A stretch of DNA of 64,000 bases from Acidimicrobiales bacterium (lineage in GTDB: Bacteria > Actinomycetota > Acidimicrobiia > Acidimicrobiales > SZUA-35), in NCBI GenBank assembly GCA_028285495.1, contig JANQPB010000035.1:1-64000 (forward strand), in the 5' to 3' direction. The translations under genes were made by a program, and so were the position numbers. Of the stretch, positions 16,705-24,824 are shown piece by piece. The stretch's first letter is position 1. Every line of letters starts with the position of its first letter. The notes under the pieces are model-generated. The model saw only the letters and a program-made list of their open reading frames with translations. It searched no databases and had not been told where the DNA came from.

Positions 16705-18141
16705 ATGAGCAGGCGTCGGTGGTGGCAGGGGCTGTTCGCCCGGGTGACGCTGGCCTACGCCATCAGCTCGCTGCTGCTGTCGCTGATCGTCGCCATCGCC
16801 ACCTACACGATCGCCCAGAACCGGCTGCTCAGCGTCGAGGAGAACCGGGCCCGAGATCAGTTCTTCTTCAATGCCCTCGGCGTGCGACGGGGCGTGGAGA
16901 GCATCCCGGACGATGCCGACAACGAGACCGAGGTCCAGTTCTACCGCGTCATCATCGACGACGTCCGCCGGACCGAGACCAGCGGGCACCTGATCGTCGG
17001 CTCCGGGATCGAGGCCGGCGGCCTGACCCAGGCCGACATCCCGGCCGACCTGGAGGAACAGCTCCTGCTCGACCCGATCGTGCAGCACCGGTTCCGGGGC
17101 CCGGACGCCACCCGCCTGGCGCTCGGCATCAACCTCGAGCAGCTCGGCGTCAAGTACTACGAGGTGTTCACCCTCGCTCCGATCGAGGCGACCCTCGGTG
17201 ACCTGCGGCTGATCCTGTTGGCGGTCTCGACCGGCGCCGGGCTGGTCGGCGCCGGCCTCGGCTACTACGCCGCCAGGCGGGCCCTCGCCCCGATCGGTCG
17301 GATCTCCAGTGCGGCCCAGGCCATCGCCGGTGGTGACTTCGAGACCCGGCTCGACCTGCAGACCGACCCCGACCTGGCGGTGCTCAGCCAGTCGTTCAAC
17401 GAGATGGTCGACGCCCTGAGCAGCCGGATCGAGCGGGACGAGCGCTTCGCCTCCGACGTCAGCCACGAGCTGCGGTCGCCGTTGATGACCTTGACGGCGT
17501 CGGTCGAGATCCTGGAGCGACGAAAGGGCTCGCTTCCCGAGGTTGCCCAGAAGGCGGTGACGCTGCTGCGGGACGACCTGACCCGCTTCGAGCACCTCGT
17601 CGAGGACCTGCTGGAGATCTCCCGGATGGATGCCGGAGCGGTCGAGCTGCAGTCGAGCAGCTTCGAGCTGGCCGAGTTCCTCATCAACGTGATCGCCCAG
17701 TCCCGCAGCCCCGAGATCATGCTCGACCATCCCGACCGCGACCGGGATCTGATCGTCCATGCCGACAAGCGACGGCTGGCCCAGGTGGTGACCAACCTGA
17801 TCGACAATGCGGCCAAGTACGCCGGCGGGGCCACGGGGATCTCGTTCCGTCAGATCGGTGACTGCGCCCAGATCGTGGTCGAGGACCGCGGCCCCGGCGT
17901 CCCGCCGGGCGACCGCAAGCAGATCTTCGAGCGCTTCAGCCGGGCGGCGACCGACGCCGGCCGCCGGGGCGGTGGCGACAGCGGCGTCGGCCTCGGACTC
18001 TCCCTGGTGGCCGAGCACATCCGCCTCCACGGCGGCCGGGTCTGGGTGACCGATCGGGTCGACGGCCACGAGGGGGCGAGGTTCGTCGTCGAGCTGCCGG
18101 TCGGCATCCTCGACGAGGAACCCGTGGAGATGGCGGTATGA
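16705..18141 (+). CDS. mtrB: sensor histidine kinase, MtrB-like
   Basis: Partner kinase of the preceding regulator, 478 residues. It has a membrane helix at about 13-35, an extracytoplasmic sensor of about 135 residues and a second helix at about 172-194. HAMP follows (about 195-245), then HisKA with phospho-acceptor His254 in SDVSHELRSPL. A HATPase domain carries the N box NLIDNAAKY, VEDRGPG and GVGLGLSLV. It starts at ATG 16705, 17 nt after the mtrA stop, with AGGGA upstream, and its stop overlaps the lipoprotein start as ATGA. Confidence 0.9.
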   Translation: MSRRRWWQGLFARVTLAYAISSLLLSLIVAIATYTIAQNRLLSVEENRARDQFFFNALGVRRGVESIPDDADNETEVQFYRVIIDDVRRTETSGHLIVGSGIEAGGLTQADIPADLEEQLLLDPIVQHRFRGPDATRLALGINLEQLGVKYYEVFTLAPIEATLGDLRLILLAVSTGAGLVGAGLGYYAARRALAPIGRISSAAQAIAGGDFETRLDLQTDPDLAVLSQSFNEMVDALSSRIERDERFASDVSHELRSPLMTLTASVEILERRKGSLPEVAQKAVTLLRDDLTRFEHLVEDLLEISRMDAGAVELQSSSFELAEFLINVIAQSRSPEIMLDHPDRDRDLIVHADKRRLAQVVTNLIDNAAKYAGGATGISFRQIGDCAQIVVEDRGPGVPPGDRKQIFERFSRAATDAGRRGGGDSGVGLGLSLVAEHIRLHGGRVWVTDRVDGHEGARFVVELPVGILDEEPVEMAV

Positions 18142-18968
18142 GCGGGCGGCCACGGCCACCGGTCCGAGCGTCGACGGGGGCCGTGCTCCTGGGGGCGGCG
18201 GCGTTCCTGGTCGCGGCCTGCGGCATCCCGGTCGGTGAGCCCGAGGCGCTGTCGACCGAGGGCCGCGAGGACCTCCTGTTCGGCACGTCGACCACCACGA
18301 CGACCAGCCCCGTCGACGAGGTCGACGGGGACCTCGTCACCCAGTCGCTGTACTTCATCAGCTCGGACGACAAGCTCGAGGTGGTCGAGCGGGCGTACCT
18401 GGAGAACCCGGAGATCAACGACGTCCTGCAGGAGCTGGAGGAGGCGCCGAGGCCGGAGGATCAGGAGGCGTTCGCCGAGTTCGATCTGACCCTGCGGAGC
18501 GTCGTCCCGGTCGGCCTCGATGCCACCCTCCTCGAACTGACGGAGGAGGACGAAGCGAGGGGCGTCCGCGTCCTCCGGGTGTCTCCCGAGGGGGAGCTGC
18601 GGGAAGAGCTCCTCGCCAACCCACCACGGGCCCGCCTGATCGTCAGCCAACTGGTCTGCACGTTCTTCGGTCTGGTGTCGGTCGACACGATCGGTGTGGT
18701 CATCGAGGACGACACGGGCCGGCTCCAGCCGACCGACCTCGACTCGCAACCGATCGAGGGGCCGGTCGTCCGCGAGGACTTCGGCGACTGCCGGACCGGC
18801 ACCGACGAGCGCGACGCCATCGTGGAGGAGGCCGAGGAGGGCGAAGCGGGCGAGGAGGCCGACGGCGGCACCGGCGACGGCGGCACCTCGACGACCAGCA
18901 CGACCGCAGACGACGGAACGCTCGACGCCACCACCAGCAGCTCGACGACCACCACGTCGGACCCCTGA
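18138..18968 (+). CDS. lpqB: LpqB-like lipoprotein with GerMN domain
   Basis: A 276-residue secreted lipoprotein. A hydrophobic signal (about 14-29) ends in a lipobox with Cys30 (LVAACG), then a Thr-rich linker and a GerMN-type domain (about 60-190). The C-terminus (about 215-276) is an acidic stretch followed by Thr/Ser repeats. It is half the length of classical LpqB and lacks the C-terminal propeller. Position directly after mtrB, with ATGA coupling, supports a role as the extracytoplasmic modulator of the kinase, as proposed for LpqB in other actinobacteria. Confidence 0.8.
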   Translation: MSGRPRPPVRASTGAVLLGAAAFLVAACGIPVGEPEALSTEGREDLLFGTSTTTTTSPVDEVDGDLVTQSLYFISSDDKLEVVERAYLENPEINDVLQELEEAPRPEDQEAFAEFDLTLRSVVPVGLDATLLELTEEDEARGVRVLRVSPEGELREELLANPPRARLIVSQLVCTFFGLVSVDTIGVVIEDDTGRLQPTDLDSQPIEGPVVREDFGDCRTGTDERDAIVEEAEEGEAGEEADGGTGDGGTSTTSTTADDGTLDATTSSSTTTTSDP

Positions 18969-19029
18969 CCGACCGCCGGCCGGCACCGAGCCGAGCCGGA
19001 ACCGGGCCGAGCTGGTCCGCCGGTCCGAC

Positions 19030-20058
19030 TCAGGCGAAGAACTGCCTGGCCACGTCCCAGAGCTGGTCGTCGACCGTCTTCAGGTCCTTGACCGCCTCCT
19101 CGAGCGGGACGGTCACGATCCGGTCGGACTGCAGGGCCACCATCGACCCGAAGGCGCCGTCATGGACGGCGTCGGTGGCGGCGACGCCGTAGCGGGTCGA
19201 GAGCACGCGGTCGAACGGCGTCGGCGTGCCTCCCCGTTGGACGTGGCCGAGCACGGTGACCCGGGTCTCGATCCCGGTCCGCCGCTCGATCTGCTCGGCC
19301 ACGAGATTGGCGATGCCGCCGAGGCGGATGTGGCCGTACTCGTCACGGGTCTCCTCGGGGATCTCCATCGTCCCCGGCTTCGGCTTGGCCCCCTCGGCCA
19401 CCACGACGATCGACGCCCACCGGCCCTTCCCGTGGCGACGGTTGAGCGAGTCGCAGACCTCGGCGATGTCGAACGGATGCTCGGGGATCAGCGTCCTGGT
19501 GGCGCCGCCGGCGATGCCGGCGTGGGTGGCGATGTGGCCGACGTGGCGGCCCATGACCTCGACCACCATGATCCGGTCGTGGCTCTCGGCCGTTGTGTGG
19601 AGGCGGTCGATGGCCTCGGTTGCGATCGTGACGGCGGTGTCGAAGCCGAAGGTCCGCTCGGTGACCCCGATGTCGTTGTCGATCGTCTTCGGGACGCCGA
19701 CCACCGGCAGGCCCTTCCGATGGAACTCGAGGGCGCACGAGAGGGTCCCCTCGCCGCCGATGGCGACGACGGCGTCGATCCCGCCCCGCTCGACGGTGTC
19801 GAAGACCGCCTCGACGCCGCCGTCGGCCCTGAACGGGTTGGTCCGGCTGGTGCCGAGCACCGTGCCGCCTCGGGGCAGCATGCCCCGCAGGTCGTCGATC
19901 GTGAGCGGGTCGAGCCGATTCTCGATCAGCCCCGCCCAGCCGTCCCGGACCCCGAGGATCTCGTCGTCGAAGTGGCGGATCCCGCGGCGGACGACGGCGC
20001 GAATGACGGCATTGAGGCCGGGGCAGTCGCCCCCTCCGGTCAACACGGCGATTCTCAC
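19030..20058 (-). CDS. pfkA: 6-phosphofructokinase
   Basis: Glycolytic enzyme phosphorylating fructose 6-phosphate, 342 residues, family-typical length. The nucleotide site reads TGGGDCPGLN (about 7-16) and GGEGTL (about 101-106). The catalytic loop is PKTIDNDI, and MGRHVGHIA and HVQRGG complete the F6P site. The Gly in GGEGT favours ATP, whereas the Lys in PKTIDND is the residue found in PPi-using and mixed-clade enzymes; this Gly/Lys pair is known from ATP-dependent actinomycete enzymes. GTG 20058 follows TACCCT (20071-20066) by 7 nt, so leaderless. It is divergent from glpK. Confidence 0.93.
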   Translation of the reverse strand: MRIAVLTGGGDCPGLNAVIRAVVRRGIRHFDDEILGVRDGWAGLIENRLDPLTIDDLRGMLPRGGTVLGTSRTNPFRADGGVEAVFDTVERGGIDAVVAIGGEGTLSCALEFHRKGLPVVGVPKTIDNDIGVTERTFGFDTAVTIATEAIDRLHTTAESHDRIMVVEVMGRHVGHIATHAGIAGGATRTLIPEHPFDIAEVCDSLNRRHGKGRWASIVVVAEGAKPKPGTMEIPEETRDEYGHIRLGGIANLVAEQIERRTGIETRVTVLGHVQRGGTPTPFDRVLSTRYGVAATDAVHDGAFGSMVALQSDRIVTVPLEEAVKDLKTVDDQLWDVARQFFA

Positions 20059-20211
20059 CCGCCGCAGGGTAGCCGGGAGCCCGCAGCGCCGTTGGCGGGC
20101 CGCCGCCGGTGTGACCCATGTCGACCCGGCTCCGAGGGTGGCGGCGCGACCGTGCCGCTGACCGGATCGGCCCGGCCATCCGCCGGGTCCGGCCCGCTAG
20201 GGTTGCCGGCC

Positions 20212-21696
20212 ATGGGTTACGTGGTTGCACTTGACGCCGGGACCACCGGCGTGCGAGCGATGGCGGTCACCGAGCAGGGTGAGATCCGCTCGATCGCCTA
20301 TCGGGAGTTCACCCAGCACTTCCCCGAGCCGGGCTGGGTCGAGCACGATCTCGACGAGATCTGGGATCGGATGCGCGAGGTCATCGACGAGCTGGCGGCC
20401 GGGCTCGATGCCCCGGTCGCCGCCATCGGCATCACCAACCAGCGGGAGACGGCGGCCGCGTGGGACCGGCGGACCGGCGAGCCGCGGCACCGGGCGATCG
20501 TGTGGCAGGACCGCCGCACCGCCGACGTGTGCGATCGGCTGACCACCGATGGCCACCTGCCGCTCGTTCGCTCGACCACCGGGCTGGTGCTGGACCCCTA
20601 CTTCACCGGCACCAAGTACGGCTGGCTGCTCGAGCACGGCGGCGTCGAGGCCGACGCCGACCTGGCCCTCGGCACCATCGACACCTGGCTGATCTGGAAG
20701 CTGACCGGGGGCGAGGTCCACGTCACCGAGCCGTCGAACGCCTCCAGGACGATGCTGTTCGACATCCGCTCGCTCGAGTGGTCGCCCGAGCTGTGCGGGA
20801 TCCTCGGCGTGCCGATCGACGCCCTGCCCGAGGTCCGCCCGACCAGCGGCCGCTTCGGGGTCACCGCGGCCACGACGGACCTCGGGGCCGGTATCCCGAT
20901 CTCGGGCGTCGCCGGCGACCAGCAGGCGGCCCTGTTCGGCCAGGCCTGCTTCTCCCCCGGGATGACCAAGAACACCTACGGCACCGGCAGCTTCGTCCTG
21001 ATGAACGTCGGCGACGAGTGCCCGCCGCCGGTCGATGGTCTGTTGACCACGGTGGCCTGGACCCTCGGGCCGGACCGTCCGGCGACCTACGCCTACGAGG
21101 GGGCGATCTTCGTGACGGGGGCCGCCATCCAGTGGCTGCGCGACGGGCTCGACATCATCGACGAGGCGGCCGAGATCGGCCCCCTCGCCGCCTCGGTGCC
21201 AGACACCGGTGACGTGTTCATCGTGCCCGCCTTCGCCGGCCTCGGCAGCCCGTGGTGGGACCCGTACGCCCGCGGCGCGATCGTCGGCCTGACCAGGGGC
21301 ACCGGTCGGGCCGAGATGGCCAGGGCCGTCGTCGAGTCGATGGCCTACCAGACGAGGGACGTGCTCGATGCCATGGCCTCGGCGTCGGGGCGCAGCCCGG
21401 CCGAGCTGCGGGTCGACGGCGGGGCGTCGGTGATGGACCTGCTGCTGCAGTTCCAGGCCGACCAGCTCGGTGTACCGGTCAGCCGCCCGTCGAACCAGGA
21501 GAGCACGGCGCTCGGCGCCGCCTACCTGGCCGGCATGGCCGAGTCGGTGTGGGACGGTCCCGAGGCCGTCAGCGCGGCCTGGCAGCTCGACCGACGGTTC
21601 GAGCCGTCCGATGACCGGGCGGCGGCCGACCGGCTCCACGCCCGCTGGCTCGGGGCGGTCGAGCGGTCACGGGGCTGGGCCCCGTCCGGGGGCTGA
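20212..21696 (+). CDS. glpK: glycerol kinase
   Basis: FGGY kinase making glycerol 3-phosphate from glycerol and ATP, 494 residues. Seen are ALDAGTTGVRAM (about 5-16, phosphate-1), the substrate segment ITNQRETAAAWDR with the Arg-Glu pair, VAGDQQAALFGQ with the catalytic-base Asp, KNTYGTGSF, and the adenosine motif VDGGASVMDLLLQFQADQL. ATG 20212 comes 8 nt after TAGGGT (20198-20203). The frame is open far upstream, but that stretch is antisense to pfkA and lacks family sequence. No facilitator or glycerol-phosphate dehydrogenase gene is adjacent. Confidence 0.93.
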   Translation: MGYVVALDAGTTGVRAMAVTEQGEIRSIAYREFTQHFPEPGWVEHDLDEIWDRMREVIDELAAGLDAPVAAIGITNQRETAAAWDRRTGEPRHRAIVWQDRRTADVCDRLTTDGHLPLVRSTTGLVLDPYFTGTKYGWLLEHGGVEADADLALGTIDTWLIWKLTGGEVHVTEPSNASRTMLFDIRSLEWSPELCGILGVPIDALPEVRPTSGRFGVTAATTDLGAGIPISGVAGDQQAALFGQACFSPGMTKNTYGTGSFVLMNVGDECPPPVDGLLTTVAWTLGPDRPATYAYEGAIFVTGAAIQWLRDGLDIIDEAAEIGPLAASVPDTGDVFIVPAFAGLGSPWWDPYARGAIVGLTRGTGRAEMARAVVESMAYQTRDVLDAMASASGRSPAELRVDGGASVMDLLLQFQADQLGVPVSRPSNQESTALGAAYLAGMAESVWDGPEAVSAAWQLDRRFEPSDDRAAADRLHARWLGAVERSRGWAPSGG

Positions 21697-21768
21697 GTCG
21701 ATCGCCGGCCGCCCCCTGCCTGGCGGCTGTTGGCGACGGGTCGGACCGCCCGACCGCACCGGGGGTGC

Positions 21769-21799
21769 CTTGACCGGGCGGTCAAGAGAGCCGTAGCCT
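21769..21799 (+). promoter_or_regulatory. TetR promoter with overlapping operator palindrome
   Basis: CTTGACCG-GG-CGGTCAAG (21769-21786) is a perfect 8-bp inverted repeat. It contains the -35 TTGACC (21770-21775); the -10 TAGCCT (21794-21799) is 18 bp further and 6 nt before the regulator's ATG. The layout fits autorepression by steric block of the -35. Confidence 0.8.
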
Positions 21800-21805
21800 C
21801 GACGG

Positions 21806-22411
21806 ATGGGCGAGAAGCGTCAACTCACCCGTCGAGGTCGGGAACGGCGCGACAAGCTCCTCTCCTACGCCACCGCCCGCTTCGCCGAGAACGGCTTCCA
21901 CCCGACGTCGGTGTCGGAGATCGTCAACGGTGTCGGCGTCGGCAAGGGCGTCTTCTACTGGTACTTCGAGTCGAAGGACCAGCTGCTGATGGAGATCCTG
22001 CGCGAGTCGCTCCGCGACCTGCGCCAGACCCAGGCGGCGGCGATGGCGGCCCATGACGACCCCCTCCAACAGCTGGAGGCCGGCATCCGGGCCTCGATCG
22101 CCTGGTCGGCGGCCAACACCGACATCACCCGGCTGGTCCTGTTCGGCTGGTCGGAGACGGCCTTCGCCGAGGTCCTGCGACGGGGGCGGGACATCGTCGT
22201 CGCCGACACCGCCCGCCTGATCGACGAGGCGATCGACCAGGGCCAGATCCTCGAGGGTGACGCCGTGATGATGGCGCTCGCCATCCGGGCCGTGATCGAC
22301 CAGTTGGCCCGCGAGTACGCCGTCGGCGACGGCGAGGTCGGCGAGGCGATGGTCGACACGACCGTCAGGATGTGCCTCGACGGGGTTCGCGGCACCGCCG
22401 GCGCCAGCTGA
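21806..22411 (+). CDS. TetR family transcriptional regulator
   Basis: A 201-residue regulator. The N-terminal helix-turn-helix domain (about 10-58) has the family pattern LLSYATARFAENGFHPTSVS followed by GVGVGKGVFYWYFESKDQLL. The remaining helices form the ligand pocket, whose effector is unknown. The perfect operator overlapping its own promoter indicates autoregulation. Neighbours are glpK upstream on the same strand and a convergent aminotransferase, neither clearly a target. The mRNA is probably leaderless, since ATG 21806 lies 6 nt from the -10. Confidence 0.9.
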   Translation: MGEKRQLTRRGRERRDKLLSYATARFAENGFHPTSVSEIVNGVGVGKGVFYWYFESKDQLLMEILRESLRDLRQTQAAAMAAHDDPLQQLEAGIRASIAWSAANTDITRLVLFGWSETAFAEVLRRGRDIVVADTARLIDEAIDQGQILEGDAVMMALAIRAVIDQLAREYAVGDGEVGEAMVDTTVRMCLDGVRGTAGAS

Positions 22412-22413
22412 CC

Positions 22414-22437
22414 CGGCGCCGGCCGACCCCGGCGCCG
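22414..22437. terminator. bidirectional hairpin between tetR and the aminotransferase gene
   Basis: CGGCGCCGG (22414-22422) pairs perfectly with CCGGCGCCG (22429-22437) around a 6-nt loop. It fills the 26-bp gap between convergent genes and, like the hairpin at 11989-12013, ends at the base next to the minus-strand stop codon. Confidence 0.75.
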
Positions 22438-23616
22438 TCAGGCCTCGAGGCGGGTGAGGGCCCGGCGCAGATTGCGGACCCCCTGCTGCAGCCGCTGCTC
22501 GTTCTCGATGAGGGCGAAGCGGACGAACCCCTCACCGCCGGGCCCGAACCCGACGCCTGGCGAGGTGGCCACGCCGGCCTGCTTGACCAGATGGGAGCTG
22601 AACTCGAGCGAGTCCATCTCGGCGTAGGCCTCGGGGATCGGCGCCCAGACGAACATGGTGCCCTTCGGTCGCTCCACCGGCCAGCCGATGCGGTTCAGGC
22701 CGTCGCAGAGGGCGTTGCGACGGCTCTGGTAGACGTCGCGGACGAGCTTGGGATGCTCGGACGCCTCGTTCATCGTCACCGTGGCCGCGATCTGGATCGG
22801 CTGGAAGGTCCCGTAGTCGAGGTAGCTCTTCAGCTTGGCCAGGGCCCCGATGACCTCGGGGTTGCCGAGCAGGAACGCCACCCGCCAGCCCGCCATCGAG
22901 AACGACTTGGTCATCGAGTACAGCTCGACGCAGCAGTCCTTCGCCCCCGGGACCTGCAGGATCGACGGCGGGTCGTAGCCGTCGAAGCCGAGGTCGGCGT
23001 AGGCGTTGTCGTGCACGACCACGATGTCCCGCTCCTTGGCGAAGGCGACGACCCTGGCGAAGAACTCGAGGTCGACGCAGACCGTCGTCGGGTTGTGGGG
23101 GAACGAGATGACCAGCGCCCGAGGCTTCGGCCACGAGTACTCCCACGCCTTCTCCAGGTTGGCGATGAACTGCTCACCCTCGGCCAGCGCCACCTCCCGG
23201 ATGGCGGCGCCGGCGAAGATCGGCCCCCAGATGTGGATCGGGTACGACGGGGCCGGCACCAGGCAGGCGTCGCCCGGCTGGAGGAGCACCCACATCAGGT
23301 GGGTGAAGCCCTCCTTGGCCCCGATCACGTTGAGCACCTCGGTCTCGGGGTCGAGCGACACGCCGAAACGGCGCTGATAGAGATCGGCGGCGGCCTCGCG
23401 GAGCTTGGGGATGCCCCGACTGGCCGAGTAGCGGTGGTTCCTGGAGTTCTGGGCCGCCTCGGCCAACTTGTCGGCGGCGATGTCGGGCGACGGCAGGTCG
23501 GGGTTGCCGAACCCGCAGTCGATCACGTCGGCCCCGGAGCGCCGAGCCTCGATCTTCAGCTCGTTGATGATCGAGAAGACGTACGGAGGCAGGTGGTCGA
23601 TTCGCCTGAATTCCAT
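22438..23616 (-). CDS. class I/II aminotransferase, AlaC-like
   Basis: PLP-dependent aminotransferase of 392 residues. The N-terminus (RIDHLPPYVFSIINELK) resembles AlaC and the LL-diaminopimelate-like branch, so alanine/pyruvate transamination is the best guess. Landmarks are GNPDLPSP (about 37-44), SFPHNPTT, the DNAYADLGFDG segment with the PLP-contacting Asp and Tyr, and the Schiff-base Lys in SMTKSFSMAGWR. ATG 23616 follows TAGGCT (23630-23625) by 8 nt, which rules out the longer upstream frame. It is convergent with the tetR gene and separated from it by a terminator hairpin. Confidence 0.88.
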   Translation of the reverse strand: MEFRRIDHLPPYVFSIINELKIEARRSGADVIDCGFGNPDLPSPDIAADKLAEAAQNSRNHRYSASRGIPKLREAAADLYQRRFGVSLDPETEVLNVIGAKEGFTHLMWVLLQPGDACLVPAPSYPIHIWGPIFAGAAIREVALAEGEQFIANLEKAWEYSWPKPRALVISFPHNPTTVCVDLEFFARVVAFAKERDIVVVHDNAYADLGFDGYDPPSILQVPGAKDCCVELYSMTKSFSMAGWRVAFLLGNPEVIGALAKLKSYLDYGTFQPIQIAATVTMNEASEHPKLVRDVYQSRRNALCDGLNRIGWPVERPKGTMFVWAPIPEAYAEMDSLEFSSHLVKQAGVATSPGVGFGPGGEGFVRFALIENEQRLQQGVRNLRRALTRLEA

Positions 23617-23719
23617 GAGGTGGAAGCCTACTGGGCCGGCCATCGGCGACGGTGGCAGGTTTCGGCGGCCGCCGGGATCTGCCGAGGGGCGGGTGGCGGG
23701 GCCGAACCACCGGGGTCGA

Positions 23720-24733
23720 TCACCCGTTGATGACGAAGTCGCGGGCCCGCAGCCCTGCGCCGACGGCGCCGGCCTCGGCGCCGAAATCGGCGGGAACGAT
23801 GGGGACGACCGGCCGATAGGGTCCGCCGACGACGCTGTCGGCGACCTGGCTCGCCACCTCGTCGAGGAAGCCGCCGCTGATGGTCGACAGGCCGCCACCG
23901 AGCACCACGATCGACGGGTCGAGCAGGGCGATCAGGCTGCCGATCCCCTCGGCCACCCAGAACGAGAACCGACGCATCGTCTCGATCGCACCGGGATCGC
24001 CGGCGTCGTAGGCGGCCGAGACGTGCTCGCCCCGGATCCTGGCCGGGTCGTCGCCGGCCGCGGCGAGGATGGCACCGCCCTGGCCCTCGTCGACCACGTC
24101 CCTGGCCAGGTTGGCCAACCCCGCCCCGGACGAGACCGACTCCCAGCAGCCGGTGCTACCGCAGGCGCAGCGATGGCCGAAGCGGTTGACGAGCATGTGG
24201 CCCGGCTCGCCGGCGAAGCCGTTGGCGCCCCGGAGCACCTGCCCGCCGACGATGAGCCCGCCACCGATGCCGGTGCCCTGGGTGACGACGATGGCGTGGT
24301 CGTGGCCACGAGCCGCGCCGAGGCGGTGCTCGGTGAGGGCGGTGAGGTAGCCGTCGTTCTCGGCGACGGCCGGGATCGAGAACGTCTGGTTGAGGCGGCC
24401 GGCGATGTCGAGCCCCAGCACCCCCTGCACGTTGGGGCCGTAGTGGAGCACCCCGGCATGGTCGACGAGGCCGGGCACGCCCACGCCAACGCCGACGACG
24501 GCATCGTTGCGAGCCAGGAGCGTCTCGACGACACCGAGGATGGCGGGGGCCAGGGCGTCGGGGTCGTGCTTCGGGGTGGCCTGGAGCTCACGATCGACGG
24601 CGTTGGCGCTGACCCCATCGGTGACCAGGCCGAGGATCTTGGTTCCGCCGACGTCGACACCGATGAACGTCGAGCCCCGCTTCGGCGCCGTGACCGTCTC
24701 GGCGCCACCAACCCGCGATCTCCACACCTTCAT
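23720..24733 (-). CDS. ROK family glucokinase
   Basis: ATP-dependent sugar kinase, probably glucose to glucose 6-phosphate, 337 residues. IGVDVGGTKILGLV (about 24-37) is phosphate-1, ENDGYLTAL holds the catalytic Asp, and VTQGTGIGGGL is phosphate-2. The full zinc motif, HRCACGSTGCWE, is present, unlike the ROK protein at 6157-7092. The first 20 residues precede the domain. ATG 24733 has GGGAG upstream and a -10 TAGGCT at 24769-24764, giving a short leader. It neighbours pfkA and glpK, in keeping with sugar catabolism. Confidence 0.9.
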   Translation of the reverse strand: MKVWRSRVGGAETVTAPKRGSTFIGVDVGGTKILGLVTDGVSANAVDRELQATPKHDPDALAPAILGVVETLLARNDAVVGVGVGVPGLVDHAGVLHYGPNVQGVLGLDIAGRLNQTFSIPAVAENDGYLTALTEHRLGAARGHDHAIVVTQGTGIGGGLIVGGQVLRGANGFAGEPGHMLVNRFGHRCACGSTGCWESVSSGAGLANLARDVVDEGQGGAILAAAGDDPARIRGEHVSAAYDAGDPGAIETMRRFSFWVAEGIGSLIALLDPSIVVLGGGLSTISGGFLDEVASQVADSVVGGPYRPVVPIVPADFGAEAGAVGAGLRARDFVING

Positions 24734-24824
24734 GGACCACTCCCGTCGATCGGACGAAGGTGGAGCCTAGTTGGGGGCCATCGGACTCGGCCCGGATCGT
24801 GGCGAGCCGTCGGCACCGGGTCGA

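Noticed and set aside
18694..20211. Open frame joined upstream of glpK, which would give a protein of about 1000 residues
   Set aside because: The upstream part is antisense to pfkA and intergenic, has no family similarity, and a leaderless promoter fixes the glpK start at 20212.
22372..23730. Long plus-strand frame opposite the aminotransferase gene
   Set aside because: Mirror frame of a GC-rich gene; the aminotransferase strand has all the motifs.
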